Positions 1 through 11,155 of a DNA stretch of 64,000 nt are shown piece by piece (positions within the stretch are counted from its first letter, which is position 1; the number at the start of each line of letters is the position of its first letter). The notes beneath the pieces are model-generated. The model worked only from the letters and a program-made list of their open reading frames with translations, did no database searches and was not told the DNA's origin. The stretch covers positions 352,823,234-352,887,233 of the forward strand of contig NC_064622.1 of assembly GCF_023898315.1 (NCBI RefSeq), given 5' to 3'. The translations under genes were made by a program, and so were the position numbers. This DNA comes from Schistocerca nitens (Eukaryota > Arthropoda > Insecta > Orthoptera > Acrididae).

Positions 1-622
1 CATTTGCCGAGCATCCAAATGCTGTATTTGGTGGAGCTCCCGTTTCTAAGACACCACTCATTCTGCTGCGCTTGTATATTAACGTCGGAGGTAGGTATTC
101 GCCTACCACTTCATTACACATATACATGTCGTTGTTATATATTTAGTCAGCAGTCAACTTATGTTCATCTAGTATTTCCTCATATTTATCAAAAAACTCA
201 TTAACACGCTTTTTATTAAAGCATCGACATTTCTTCGGGAACTTTCAATGACGAAATGGCAAGATCTGTCATAAACCCGTAATAAGATATTTTGCCTGCT
301 ATATTTTTTTCGTTATGGAAGCGATGCAGTAGATGATATTTCTCAGTAAGTTCGCAGGAAGTTTCCGTAGTTCAGTAATAGTTGCTCCGAAGAAAATGGA
401 CTCTATATGCTGTGTTGATTCATCTTCCATCTCCGCTGTCATATTATTAGGTCTTCCAACTTTTGATGTTTTATTTAAACCCCTCGAATGACGACGCAGT
501 GAACTTTTTGGTATATTATATCTTCTACATGCTTCATTATATCCAATTTCATCATTCTGATGTTTCAGTATAGCTTCATCTACATCCTCCTACTTCCATC
601 TATTGTAAGCTCTCTTCGACAT
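1..622 (-). pseudogene. pogo/Tigger-like transposase remnant (HTH_psq + start of DDE domain)
   Basis: Read on the minus strand from an ATG at 622-620, the sequence gives an N-terminal psq-type helix-turn-helix of the pogo/Tigger/jerky family. Legible pieces are MSKRAYNRWK, then EAILKHQNDEIGYNEACRRY and NIPKSSLRRHSRG. After a linker, the region 220-1 reads like the start of the DDE_1 domain: EFFDKYEEILDEHKLTAD, then GEYLPPTLIYKRSRM and a GAPPNTAFGCS segment, all typical of Tigger-type transposases. In-frame stops, including one right after NRWK, and a poorly conserved middle show that it is dead. The window edge removes the rest of the catalytic domain. Family transposases bind their own inverted repeats and cut and paste DNA at TA sites. 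No terminal repeat could be located. Confidence 0.7.
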
Positions 623-639
623 ATCGATTAACAGAAACA

Positions 640-1480
640 ATTTTTAGTTGGTAATTTCCATCAACTCCTAACTTGAACGGTGTTATGCATCAGCTGATCA
701 AGTGCCAAAACTTGATTTCAAGATACTAAAGAAAGCGCTAAAGTGTTAACATAAATTCAGCATCTACACCAGATCTAGTTTTTTAAGCAGTAAAATAATG
801 AAACTGAAATGCATTTACACGCTCATGTCTTACAATCATATAAAATGCAGTGAAACTCTGAGTTTATATAGGTATGGCGCTTGGTCATATGAGGCTTTTA
901 TGTACGATTTTCATTTCTGTATTTTGCATTATCTGACTCCAAGCGAAAACATGTCTCCTAATCAAGTGATACAAGAATTAGAGAAGAATGCACCGTCATT
1001 TATTTAAAAAATTATGACTGATTTTATTAGTTCAAGCTCTATTTAATTATATTTGTCTGATACAAGTGGAAACGAGCATTATTATTCATTTTATTTGCCT
1101 ATTTATTTAAGTAATCATAACTTTAAGAAAAATTAAAAAGAATTTCTAGAAACAAAACGTTATGGCAATAAGTAACATATTTTAATGAGTTTGTAGATGT
1201 AAATGTGTTTTACTAACCTATGAACACAGGTACTAAGATTGATTCTAAACATTTAAACACCTTCTTTGAATTCATCAATCTTTATACCTAATACAACATT
1301 ACGAAACTATAGCAGACATTTAATTTAATCAAAATCAAGCTACTTCTTAAGATGTTATAAATAGCTCAATAATAAAATTATAATAAAAGCTCTTACATCT
1401 TACAAAGTCTTTAGAAATTGAAACTTTAGACTTGCATAAATGAAAAAGAAAAATTTCTTATTCTGATCTTATACTATCAA
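640..1480. other. AT-rich stretch with no recognised gene
   Basis: The stretch is AT-rich and has no long open frame. A 69-codon frame at 798-1007 (+) has no recognisable domain and is probably chance. No repeat boundary was seen. Confidence 0.5.
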
Positions 1481-1484
1481 CGAT

Positions 1485-2660
1485 AAAAATCACGTTCCGG
1501 GCAGTCAAAGGCATGAATATCATCCTCGAAATCAGGATGGCTAAAGAGTTTGCAGTAAAAATCTTGTGCATGATCTGGAATGAGGTCCAATAGGGATGGA
1601 ATGTCTTTAAGCTTAGCTTCGGAAATTGGCTTCCAGTTGGACACAGAGGTGTTAAAAGGGTATGAAAATTAATTTTGTCCCGCGTTTGAAGGGGTCGACC
1701 AGTTGATTTCTTCCTAATGTCATCTACAGACGGTTCACCTTTAATTTAGTTTTTAACAATGTATTGAAAGGGTTTCTCTTTAAACAGTTATATTTCTCTC
1801 ACCTTCTACCAGTGAATTTTCTTGTTGTTGAAGTTGGTTTTGCAATTTACTCTCTTATTTTCTATATTTGACGTACTCTTGAAATCTACAGTTTTCATTC
1901 AATGAACTATAAGAAGACGCATTTACATGACATTCATGTAATCGTCTGGCGTATAAAGTCTCTCCTGCAGTTTGACAGCGCGTTCTATGTCTCCGAAATC
2001 AAAAGGAAGGGAACTATGTGCAGGCATAAAAGACCTCTGCCTTATTTCCTGCAATGCAGGATTCTGATTTAACACTGATTTTAGTATTAGAACCATCTTA
2101 ACGTTTCTATTGTGTCAGCACATGAATCAGACTACAAAATTACTTGTTTAGCTGTCGATATCTGTTCCATTAAAAGTTTTAATAAACAGGATGCTACTTC
2201 CTGTGCTCCACATTTTACCTTACCTTCTAATCAGAGTATTATGAATACCTAAGTTATATAGCCAGAAATAGAGCTTGTAAAACACAACGTTCTTAGGAAT
2301 TCTTGGAAGAGCCCATGTTTCTTCAAGCTCAAAAGAAAGAACTTCTACATTCTCATCTTTTCTCTGAAAATATGCGGAGATTTCAGATCCTGAGCAGCCT
2401 CCGCTATATTACAATGAGTGTTTTTGTTGATCTTATCTACCTATAAATCGTCACAGTTTTTTATCAGAATCTCAAATGTGAAACAAATATGACATGTCTC
2501 TTTCTTAACCTTCTTTCTGTGTAAATTAAACTTTAACAAGAAATTCTTCTTGTAATATTCCAGTGTTACAGCATCTGAGTATTCTTCTTTGTACAAGCTG
2601 TACCTGGCAGTAAGAGCTATTTCTCGAGCGAGGGCAAGATAAGGAATGAGGAGGTTCTCC
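1485..2660 (-). pseudogene. decayed DUF7869-family protein, copy 1
   Basis: Read on the minus strand and allowing frame changes, segments appear in the order expected for the insect protein family annotated as DUF7869-containing. They are YSDAVTLEYYKKNFLLKFNL and a CHIC zinc-knuckle-like piece (about 2600-2480), then VLSFELEETWALPRIPKN, VVFYKLYFWLYNLGIHN (about 2350-2240), EVASCLLKLL, an SDSC segment, a DFGDIERAVKL segment, and a C-terminal piece LKDIPSLLDLIPDHAQDFY near 1600. The family's biochemical role is unknown to me. Members usually carry a metal-binding SD-C-GGQN core and are repetitive in insect genomes. Multiple stops and frame changes and loss of part of the core mark this copy as dead. 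I cannot say whether it was a host gene duplicate or cargo of a mobile element. A second copy lies at 11156-12450. Confidence 0.65.
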
Positions 2661-2689
2661 GCAGAATCGACGAAACAAGGAACGTGTGG

Positions 2690-3120
2690 AATACTCTGAC
2701 AAGAAGGAGATACAATATGATACGAGGTGTGTGAAGAGGTCAGGGAATTACTTCTAGGGTACTAAAGGGAGCTGCAGAGGGTTAAAATAGGCAACTAAAC
2801 ACGTTGGGTGTAGACAGGAGAGGAAGTCGCAGTAGCGGCCGCATGAAACTAGTCAGATGATCCCCTCGCCCGCCCACTGGCAAAGACAGTAGCCACAGAA
2901 AGGGCACTGCCAAGAACTGATATCTTACAACTAGACCAAAGGAAGGACAGGTTGATAGGACCCATTGCGAGACATCAACGAATAGTTAATCTGGTAATGG
3001 AGAGAAGCGTGGCGCGTAAAAATTTTAGGGAGAGACCAAGTAAGCAGATCCAAGTGGACATAGAGTGCAGCAGTTAAACAGAGGTCAATAGATGTACACG
3101 AAATACCCTACCGAGGAGAG
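2690..3120 (+). mobile_element. LINE-like C-terminal remnant (RTE-type tail)
   Basis: Plus-strand pieces such as DRLIGPIARHQRIVNLVMER and FRERPSKQIQVDIE resemble the conserved C-terminal end of RTE-type LINE polyproteins, which carry a WIGH-x-R...GRRGRP motif. No reverse transcriptase core is nearby, so this would be a short 3' fragment. The assignment rests on a weak motif only. Confidence 0.35.
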
Positions 3121-3130
3121 ATACGTGTTC

Positions 3131-4562
3131 TGCACTGCGCAACAGAATTGAAGAATCACTTTTTCGAACTTCTTAACTGTCTTTCATTGCGACACATAAC
3201 TTTGAAACTCGTATCAAAGCACCCTCGGACCCGATGACGCTTGAAACAGTGAAAAAAGAATCACACGAAAATAAGACAAAGTTCATGTAACGTGTAAAGT
3301 AGGTTAACGATATCACATTGGTACCCGATTTTTCCACAATCCTCCCCAACGCTCCTGTGGTCGTGTCACACGATGCAAAGGTCATCACAGTCCCATTGTT
3401 TTGACAGCTCTGCGGTACCCATAGTTGTAATCACGCAGGTTTCTTATTGGTAGCAGAGAAAAACATTTCAGACATACCTCCGTTCACAATCGACACGAAA
3501 AGTCCTCAGGAGGCGGCGTGAAGATCGTCGATGAAATCATTCCTCTCCTTGAGACGTTGATTCCCACACATTTCGCGTCTTGGAAACGATAGTTTACAAT
3601 ACGACGTGCAACGGGAATCTTCACACTGGTGCTACTGACATCTCCCTGACGGTTCAACCCTACTCTAAGGACATCGTGGGCTAGCAATCTCGTTGAATGT
3701 GAGCTCAACCCTTTGGAATGCAGTGCGACCACAATCGCTGCTCTCGTTGACAGGTTGGAATTAGAGACCGTTCAAAACCATTCTACGAAATTTGAACGAG
3801 ATTCTAAACAGCAAAGGATTCCTATACTTTTTCATTGCTCCTGTTCCAAACCCTCTTGTAGCCCTGTCACGGAGGGGTGCGACATGGGCACATGTGTGAA
3901 TAAAGCGGCAAAGGATCCTTCTAAAGCCCTTGCTGTTCGGCAATAACTTCGGTTGCACCCGCCCACATTTATTGGTTTCGAAGGTTCCCCGCGGTTCCAC
4001 CCTGTAGACCAGAGCAAACGTTGCAATCGCACTGCACTCCAAGCTGTGCGATCACATTCAGTGCGACTGTTAGCCCACGATGTCTTTAGAAAAGGGCTGA
4101 AGTGTCACGGAGGGAAGCATCAAAGAGTGTCAAAAACCTCCTCCTATTGCACATCGTACTGAAAATTGTCGTCTTTGACGGCGAAATGCGTGGGAATCAA
4201 CGTTCCAATGAAAGCGGTGGTTACATTGATGCCCTTTATGCCACACCCTGAGACCATTTCGCGACGATTGCGACCGGCGGCATGGGTAGAAATGTGGTAA
4301 AATTTGGTGTCAATGTGACTTCATTAACCCACTTTACACGTAGCTTGAACTTTTGAGCTCTGACATTTTTCTCGTATATATCGACATCCTGCTTTTGTAG
4401 CGTCGTCAAGACCGTGGGTGATGTAGCAGGGCCCACACTTTTGCACCGTTATTGAGGAAAGTTTTAGGCTTTGAGCCAAATTTCAGGTATATGAATTGGA
4501 GCGCGAAACAATTACGGAGTTTCGAAAAAGTGATCCTTTAATCCTGTGGGGCAGTGTAGTAA
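3131..4562. repeat. 1.4-kb imperfect palindrome (foldback element)
   Basis: The left half (3131 to about 3790) and the right half (about 4000-4562) are diverged reverse complements. Matching landmarks are the ends near 3131-3170 and 4525-4562 (both contain TTCGAAAAAGTGAT when read in one sense), an AC-TTTACACGT block near 3285 and 4340, an AATGYGTGGGAATCAACGT block near 3560 and 4190, and a TAGCCCACGATGT block near 3680 and 4070. The centre near 3880 is not palindromic. The outer ends read CACTGC on both sides. Arm identity looks like roughly 70-80%, with indels. It is probably a non-autonomous DNA element with very long inverted repeats. No convincing target duplication was found. The small open frames inside are mirror images of each other and not genes. 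Confidence 0.75.
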
Positions 4563-6040
4563 TATGACAGACTCCTGCAATACTATACACGTTTTTCTAG
4601 TACAGATCTTCGTATAATATTCTGGCTTTGCAATCTAACATTATTTCTTATTTCCAGTAGCGACTCAGCCGTTCGTAGTGATGAAATGTTTCTGTTTTTC
4701 ATAATGTTATCACTGCCACACCGCAGTCGATTTCCGACATCGATCGTATCAGTCTGATGCAAGAGGTCAATCATTTGCATCTTACCAGATGTCGGTAGGC
4801 TGCAGTGCTATATTTGTTTTGAGACGAGAACTAATCAGTACACGTTTTGTTTACTTGGTTATCTACAACGGAGGCTGTAATTGCATCATACGAAATTCGT
4901 TTTTCCTAGCCTACGGAAGTTTTCACGAGTGGAAGATAATCTTTTATCGCAGTTTGAGTGACAAACCAAAGTGCTGGTGCTCTGAAATAACTTCTGTTGT
5001 CAGGGTTATAGGCTGTGTCTTTTGTCTTTCACGATCTGCGCAGTACATTGCTGACGGAATAAAAATTGGAATCTAGAATAGAAAATGTCAACTCACTGTG
5101 CTCATCTTTGTTACAGAGCTGATTTAATGTGTGGGTATATTAAATCTGGACAAAATGAATGTTTTTATGAGAATGACTTGCTGTTATACATGTAGCTCTT
5201 GTCGTCTCACGCTATGACCTTTGCGCAACAAAAATGGCGCATTGTCAGATGAGAGTAAATGTTGTTAGTGGCTCGCAAACACAGTTCTGCTGCAGAACGG
5301 ATAACAGTTCATCACAGTGCGAGGATGAGATGACGCACAACTGGAAACGTAGGGGGGAGTCTTGTACCTTTGAACACTTTTCAGATTTCCACCTCTGGCG
5401 AGTCCTGTAGTGGGTGTTTCGTATATTTCCTTATTCCATTTTTAAATGACGGAAGCCATTCTTTATGTGCTGCAGCCTTTTTCTGAAGTTACAAAAACTG
5501 TTCCGGAAAATAAAGGTTTTTCCAAGTGTAAGAACTTGACCCGAGGTACGACATGGTCATGTACCGAGGAACAAATATTCCATTGAAATTAAAAAGCGTT
5601 GCAGTCGAAAAAAATTTGGTCAATAATGTATTTAGTCACATATCAGTTACGTTATTTCACTGCTAAATACCAAAAATCGGTAAGTGAAATCAAATTAAGC
5701 GGAAGTATTATCAGAAACCAGTTAAAAGTTAATTACATTATGAAACTGAAGCTATTGGAAACTAACATAGGGCTTAAATGTTCATAACTCTAAATATTTA
5801 CAAATGCTGCACAAAACACAGTCTCACATCTAACAACAATAAAAACTATATAAAAACGCGAGAACTGCTTGTGGCCCATTCCTTCAAGTGATTCTAAAAT
5901 CACTCACTGGACTGAAGTACGGAAGAAGAAAAGACATGTTTCCCTAGGTGTTCTATCCTCTAAGTACAACATTCTCCCCTATTCCATAGTTGAAGAAGCC
6001 GGACAGTGCGATTGTTGTTGGCAAAACGTCTAAATTGTAT
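4563..6040. other. unassigned intergenic sequence
   Basis: No long open frame with recognisable domains and no clear repeat ends. A 95-codon plus-strand frame at 4789-5076 has no recognised similarity. Confidence 0.4.
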
Positions 6041-6049
6041 ATATATTCA

Positions 6050-6590
6050 CCGTGAAATGATGACAGCATGTGGACCAAATGCAATGTCGCATCCAGCGTC
6101 GTGAAATGGTGCCAACAATTTGACCGAGGTCGCACAGAAAAATAGTTCAAATGGCTCTAAGCACTATGGGACTTAATATCTGAGGTCATCAGTCCCCTAG
6201 ACTTAGAACTGCTTAAACCTAACTAACCTAAGGACATCACACACAGCCATGCCCGAGGCAGGATTCAAACCTGCGACCGTAGCAGCAGCGCGGTTCCGGA
6301 CTGAAGCGCCTAGAACCGCTCGACCACAACGGCCGGTCGCACAGAAATAAGTCCAGATGTTGGACCATGCGATGACCACCTTTTAAGCAGGATAAAAGAA
6401 TATTTGGGGAAATAGATGTTGTAATGACAAAGGCGTTCATACAGTAGTACGCGAATACATCCGTGGCAAATTAGCGGGTTTCTGTCGTCAAGGAATTGAG
6501 CGATTGGTAGAACGCTTTGACTGTTTCTTGCAGATGACTGTGTTGAAAAATAGTGTCTTATATCTGTGTAGTGCTACATTTGTTATGCGA
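6050..6590 (+). mobile_element. internally deleted mariner-like transposase remnant
   Basis: The plus strand reads a WCQQFDRGRTEISPDVGP piece like the N-terminal DNA-binding region of mariner transposases. It then jumps to a CDDHLLSRIKEYLG segment that corresponds to the DYHLF...F-L-G motif at the family's catalytic C-terminus, followed by an REYIRGKLAGF-like piece and an IERLVERFDCFLQ-like tail. The whole central catalytic region is absent, so this is an internal deletion derivative. A SINE is inserted at 6146-6336. Several stops are present. Confidence 0.5.
6146..6336 (-). mobile_element. tRNA-headed SINE, copy 1
   Basis: Reverse-complement copy of the common SINE of this window. It has a GGCCGG start, a tRNA-like head with a B-box of the GGTTTGAATCC form (seen as its complement), and the conserved tail ending in GAGCCATTTGAA. 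A 12-bp target duplication, GTCGCACAGAAA, flanks it (6129-6140 and 6336-6347). It splits the mariner remnant. Confidence 0.9.
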
Positions 6591-6845
6591 TCGTTTCTGA
6601 CAAAGTTGCCATGTACGGCAATTAAATTCCAATAAAGTAACTAGTCAAGGACTTCTAAGTGAAACTCTAGGTAGAAACGACAGTACACATACGATTAAAG
6701 TTGTCAATGATTGCCTGAACGAAATAGTGATATGTAAGCCACTTCCGAAGCGCCACAGAATCTCTTCCAGTCCGAGCTACACCATCCACACACTGCCGGT
6801 TGAAAGCTTCACATGGCCTTCTGTGCACTCAGTAGCTTGCACCTT

Positions 6846-7341
6846 TTGAAAAGAATCGTGTCACTTCAAGTCGCACTACAAGCGTCCAGTCACCTAGTGT
6901 TCAGTTTCTGTGTTGTTTGGCTCATTCCAAAAGTGTGGTGTCGTGTACCGGTGTGACAGAAAGCCTGACTCTCAAACTCCGTGTCATGCAGTCCCTTCGC
7001 AATGCTCACCTGTGAACTGGTTTGAAATGGAGCTGCAATCAGTGACAGCAGAAATTCTTGCCTGATTTGATTGACAAGAGCCGGCCGAAGTGGCCGTGCG
7101 GTTAAAGGCGCTGCAGTCTGGAACCGCAAGACCGCTACGGTCGGAGGTTCGAATCCTGCCTCGGGCATGGATGTTTGTGATGTCCTTAGGTTAGTTAGGT
7201 TTAACTAGTTCTAAGTTCTAGGGGACTAATGACCTCAGAAGTTGAGTCCCATAGTGCTCAGAGCCATTTTTGATTGACAAGAAGTGGCACTCGTCTCGGC
7301 TCACTGCCTTTTATTGTTATGACCACTGTTCCTATGCCCTG
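6846..7341 (+). repeat. inverted repeat arm A (copy of the 3' end of the Penelope-like element)
   Basis: Apart from a SINE at 7083-7268 this segment is an almost exact reverse complement of 8199-8490, about 290 bp per arm. Arm B lies at the 3' coding end of the Penelope-like element. Arm A is therefore an inverted duplicate of that end, separated from it by about 860 bp. Confidence 0.85.
7081..7268 (+). mobile_element. tRNA-headed SINE, copy 2
   Basis: Plus-strand SINE starting GCCGGCCGAAGTGGCC, with an intact B-box GGTTCGAATCC at about 7147-7157 and the standard tail. The target duplication TTTGATTGACAAGA flanks it (7066-7079 and 7269-7282). It interrupts inverted-repeat arm A, and arm B shows the uninterrupted target sequence. 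Confidence 0.93.
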
Positions 7342-8198
7342 TCACAGGGATGTCGATATAAGGGCAAATATTTTAATAGGACTGGCGGTAACATGAGAGC
7401 ACAAAATAAAATAAATAAATAAATTACTACAAGAACAAACTTCAGGTGAACTGATATCTTATTTCCTTTTGTATATTACGTATAATACAGGCAGTTTATA
7501 GCAATTTTATACCATTTTTTTTTAATTTTTTGATCATGATTGGCATTAACATGAATACCCAGGAGTCAATGATACATTGTATCTGCAGTGAGATGCAGCT
7601 GTCTGTATGACTAGGACCTTTATATTTAAATTTAAATTAATAACAAACCTTCAGATGAACTGTTGTCTTATTTCTGTTGTTATGTTAACATGATGTGGGG
7701 TGTTAGCAAGAGTAGATTCTGTTTATTTTAGCTAAAGGTATATGTATAAATGTTATAGTGATTGCAATGCACAAAACCCGTTTGCATGGCTGTACATTTT
7801 ATATTTAAAAAACCATGAACAAAAGTTCTTTAACTGTTCACTTATTTTTATTCTTAGATTAAAGTGATCTGGAATATTGGTACAGGCAGCTTCTGTTTGT
7901 TCCAGCTAGAAGTAATATGTATAAAAGTACTGATTTATGTTAACAATAGAGGGATTTAACATTTAGAAATATAGTAGAGGTTTTATTCTGTGGTAGGATA
8001 TTACATTGACACCATTGTAGTTGGGGTGTAAGGAGAGGGAGTGGGGATGTCGTTGGGGGGGGGGGGGGGGGCAGTGTAGGGTTCATTGAGTGGTTACTTG
8101 TTTTGAACTAGTAGATCTTCAAAGTTCTGAAGGAAAAATTTGTTTCCCAGTTCAATTTGATCATTGAGTAAGTAGTCAGGTGCTGTAATTGTGTAGAC
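7342..8198. other. AT-rich spacer between inverted arms
   Basis: Spacer of about 860 bp with no coding potential. It contains a 17-base G run at 8055-8071. It may be the untranslated end of the Penelope-like element. I saw no hammerhead-ribozyme core in it by eye. Confidence 0.5.
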
Positions 8199-8490
8199 AG
8201 GGCATAGGAATAGTGGTCATAATAATAAAAGGCAGTGAGCCGAGATGAGTGCCACTTCTTGTCAATCAAATCAGGCAAGAATTTCTGCTGTCACTGATTG
8301 CAGCTCCATTTCAAACCAGTTCACAGGTGAGCATTGCGAAGGGACTGCATGACACGGAGTTTGAGAGTCAGGCTTTCTGTCACACCGGTACAGGACACCA
8401 CACTTTTGGAATGAGCCAAACAACACAGAAACTGAACACTAGGTGACTGGACGCTTGTAGTGCGACTTGAAGTGACACGATTCTTTTCAA
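8199..8490 (-). repeat. inverted repeat arm B
   Basis: Uninterrupted partner of arm A (6846-7341). It runs from the AGGGCATAGG landmark at 8199 to the GACACGATTCTTTTCAA landmark ending near 8490. Both arms can be read through the same open frame (LLSLIAAPFQTSSQVSIAKG), which only reflects their identity. Confidence 0.85.
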
Positions 8491-10360
8491 GAAGGTCAAG
8501 TATTGTGACTTTGTTGGCAAAATGGAGTATTTGGAGATTCTGTTCTATGTTGTTTGCAGAATGATTGTGTTGGGCAAGATGTGAGGCAAGCTGGACTTAT
8601 TCAGGTTGTTAAGACGGAGTGCATTTATGAGTTCTTTAAATCTTGTTGTGAAGCTTCTACCAGTTTGTCCAGTGTAGAAGCTTGGACATGAGTTGCAAAT
8701 GAGGTTGTACACACCTGACTTTTGATACTGTTGTATAGTGGTTTTGGTGCTGTGTATGATTTTATTTTGTATTTTGTTGTTGGTGAAGAAACTTTTTTTA
8801 TGTTGTGTGTCTTGAAGAGGTTGGCAATTTGGTGAAAGATCTTCCCTAGGAAAGGCAGGCTTCTAAATGCGGTCTTCTTGTTTGTGGGTGGTTGTTCAGC
8901 AGTTGGTTGATTTAATTTTGCTGTGTTGGATTAGTTTATCTATTATTACAGCGTTGTACCCATTGCTGGAGGCAATTGATTTAATAATTTCTGTTTCTTT
9001 TTGTCTATCACTTGTGTCCATTGGGATGTTAAGCATGTGATTAACCATTGTTCTGAAGAATGCTTTTTTATGTTGGTCTGGATGGCAAGAGGATTTGTGT
9101 ATGCTAACATTGGTGGTTGTTGGCTTTCTGAAAATTTGAAATTTATGCATTTGATTTTTATTTGAGATTGTTAGAGCAAGATAGTTAATGCCTTCTGGTG
9201 TTTCACGTTCTACTGTGAATTAAATTTTATTGTGTATTTTTTTAAGTTCTTTGGCTAGATTGTCTATTTCTTCTGTTGTTCCATTGAACAGAATGAGAAT
9301 GTCATCAACATAGTGTTTGTAATAAAGCAGGTTATCGTTTAGTTGGGTATGGGATATAAAAAAGTTGTTTTCAAGGTTATTGATATATATGTCTGCTAGC
9401 AAGCCTGCAAGACTACTACCCATTGCCAGTCCATCTTCCTGAATGTAAAACTTGTTGTTCTACAGAAAGTAGTTCTGTGATAGTATAAGCTCCAGGATCT
9501 CAATGAGTTCACAGATTTCAGCTCTACACATTGTGCCATGTTTGAGTAAGTTATTTCTTATTAAGCTGTTTCCTTGATAGGTACGTTTGTATATAGGTTG
9601 ACTATGTCAAGAGATGCAAATTTAGCTGTGGCTCTGGATGGGGATATCTTTTATACTATTGATGAGCTCATAATTGTTCTTGATGGACAAGTTATTTTCA
9701 AATACATATGCCTTGCGGATAATATCATTAAGTTTCTTGGTGATTTTATGGCTTAGGCTATTGATGGAGTTCACAATGGGATGTATCGGACATTCTGGTT
9801 TGTGGATCATAAGCTGTGATCTCAGCTTTGGTGCTGATGGATTCATTACTATACAGTGCTTTGCTCCTAATGGTGTCAACAAGAAGTTGCAGTTTTTAAG
9901 CAACTTTTTAATTTTATCATGGAATTTGGGAGTAGGGTCATATTCTATTTCCTTTATGTTATTGTTTCTGAAGAATTCACACGTTCTGCTAATATAGCCT
10001 GATTCATATATGACAACAGCTGTATTGCCTTTGTCTGCTCTAACAAAGAGGGCATTCTCCGTTGAAAGTTTCTTGTTTATGTCACATAATGTCCTATGTT
10101 CAGTATTCATCTTATTGTACATCTTGCTCTGGTGAATGCTTCTCATAATGCTGTTGTTTTCCTTATGAGCTACAGGATTTTGTTCATTGTGTTTTAGTTT
10201 AGCTGCTGTGCATGAAATTTTTGTGCTAACTATTAGGTCTTTAATGTTGCTTTTATTTAGTAAGGGGGTAATGTTGTGCTTAAGGCCTTTGTTTAACAGC
10301 TTTAATTCATTACTACTGTAGCATATTTCTGTAGTATTTATCACTTTATCAAAACAACTT
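8199..10360 (-). mobile_element. Penelope-like retroelement (RT + GIY-YIG endonuclease), degenerate
   Basis: The minus-strand open frame 10344-9622 (240 codons) carries the N-terminal and early RT landmarks of Penelope-like elements: RADKGNTAVVIYESGYI, then DPTPKFHDKIKKLLK and PSAPKLRSQLMIHKPECPI. The next frame, 9423-9220, has the RT block MGSSLAGLLADIYINNLE and the catalytic YVDD box. Downstream, at about 8720-8640, a minus-strand piece CPSFYTGQTGRSFTTRFKEL matches a GIY-YIG nuclease core. The element copies itself by target-primed reverse transcription using this endonuclease. The reading frame is broken in several places, so it is inactive. Its 3' coding end (8199-8490) is repeated in inverted orientation at 6846-7341. 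Confidence 0.8.
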
Positions 10361-11155
10361 ATGTTCTATTTGGGAGGAGATACTGGGGGACTTCTTTAAA
10401 ATTAGAGCGTTTATCTTTTTCTCGTGTCTATGTGAGATGAGAATACGTTCCTTTTTGATATATACATTGACATAGTCAATGCCTCATTATGTTGTTTTAA
10501 GAACTTACCCAGCGTGCTCCAGGCAGTCTACCAAGCTATATCATCCTGGTTTCCAGTGTATTGTATTCTGGTTTACTACGAGCTTGGTGAGAGTGCAGGG
10601 CAATATAAGCCATATTTAGAATAAAATGTAATATCATTATGTATTCCCTGACTTTACACTAAGAAATCTTGGTCATTTATGAAGAGTTTCTGTGTAATTC
10701 TGACCCGAGTGACGGGCAACTGCTGTTTCTGTTCAGTTATAGTAATGGCTAAATAATATCTCTTGATTCTGGCCTGTAAATTTCCTGAGCCATTAGAAAA
10801 TTCTTTCAAGCAAAGTGCTTTAACACTAGATCATTAAACCCTCTCTGTTCCCGCCAATCTGTTATGTCAGTATAGTGTGTAAAACAGTGTATTCCATACT
10901 TATTTTTTGTGTGATATACAAGTGGAGAGTTTATGATTGTAATTAACTAATGCATAAACTGCAAATTATGACTTCCTTTGAATAAAATATGGAGCAGCAA
11001 AATTTATGACGGTTTAGTAAGAATGTAACAGTAGCTTCCTTTAATGTTCTAGGATTAAAGTTAGTAGCTCATTCAGCTGTCGCCGTTGTGTGGTAATTTA
11101 AAAATTAATTTCAAATTTTAAGTACTTTTCGCTGTTGAAGTTTGGAAGGTTTCCT
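10361..11155. other. unassigned AT-rich sequence
   Basis: No open frame or repeat recognised. It lies between the Penelope-like element and the second DUF7869 pseudogene, and could include degenerate ends of either. Confidence 0.4.

Noticed and set aside
3484-4436. Several 66-93 codon frames on both strands, two starting MECSA
   Set aside because: They mirror each other because the region is an inverted repeat. No domain is recognised.
7096-7170. tRNA gene with A- and B-box
   Set aside because: The head belongs to a SINE with tail and target duplication. The same head recurs at eight loci and does not form a clean cloverleaf by eye.
8249-8446. Small conserved protein also found at 7080-6890
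   Set aside because: The shared 65-residue frame comes from the inverted-repeat arms and is the antisense or alternative frame of the Penelope-like 3' end.
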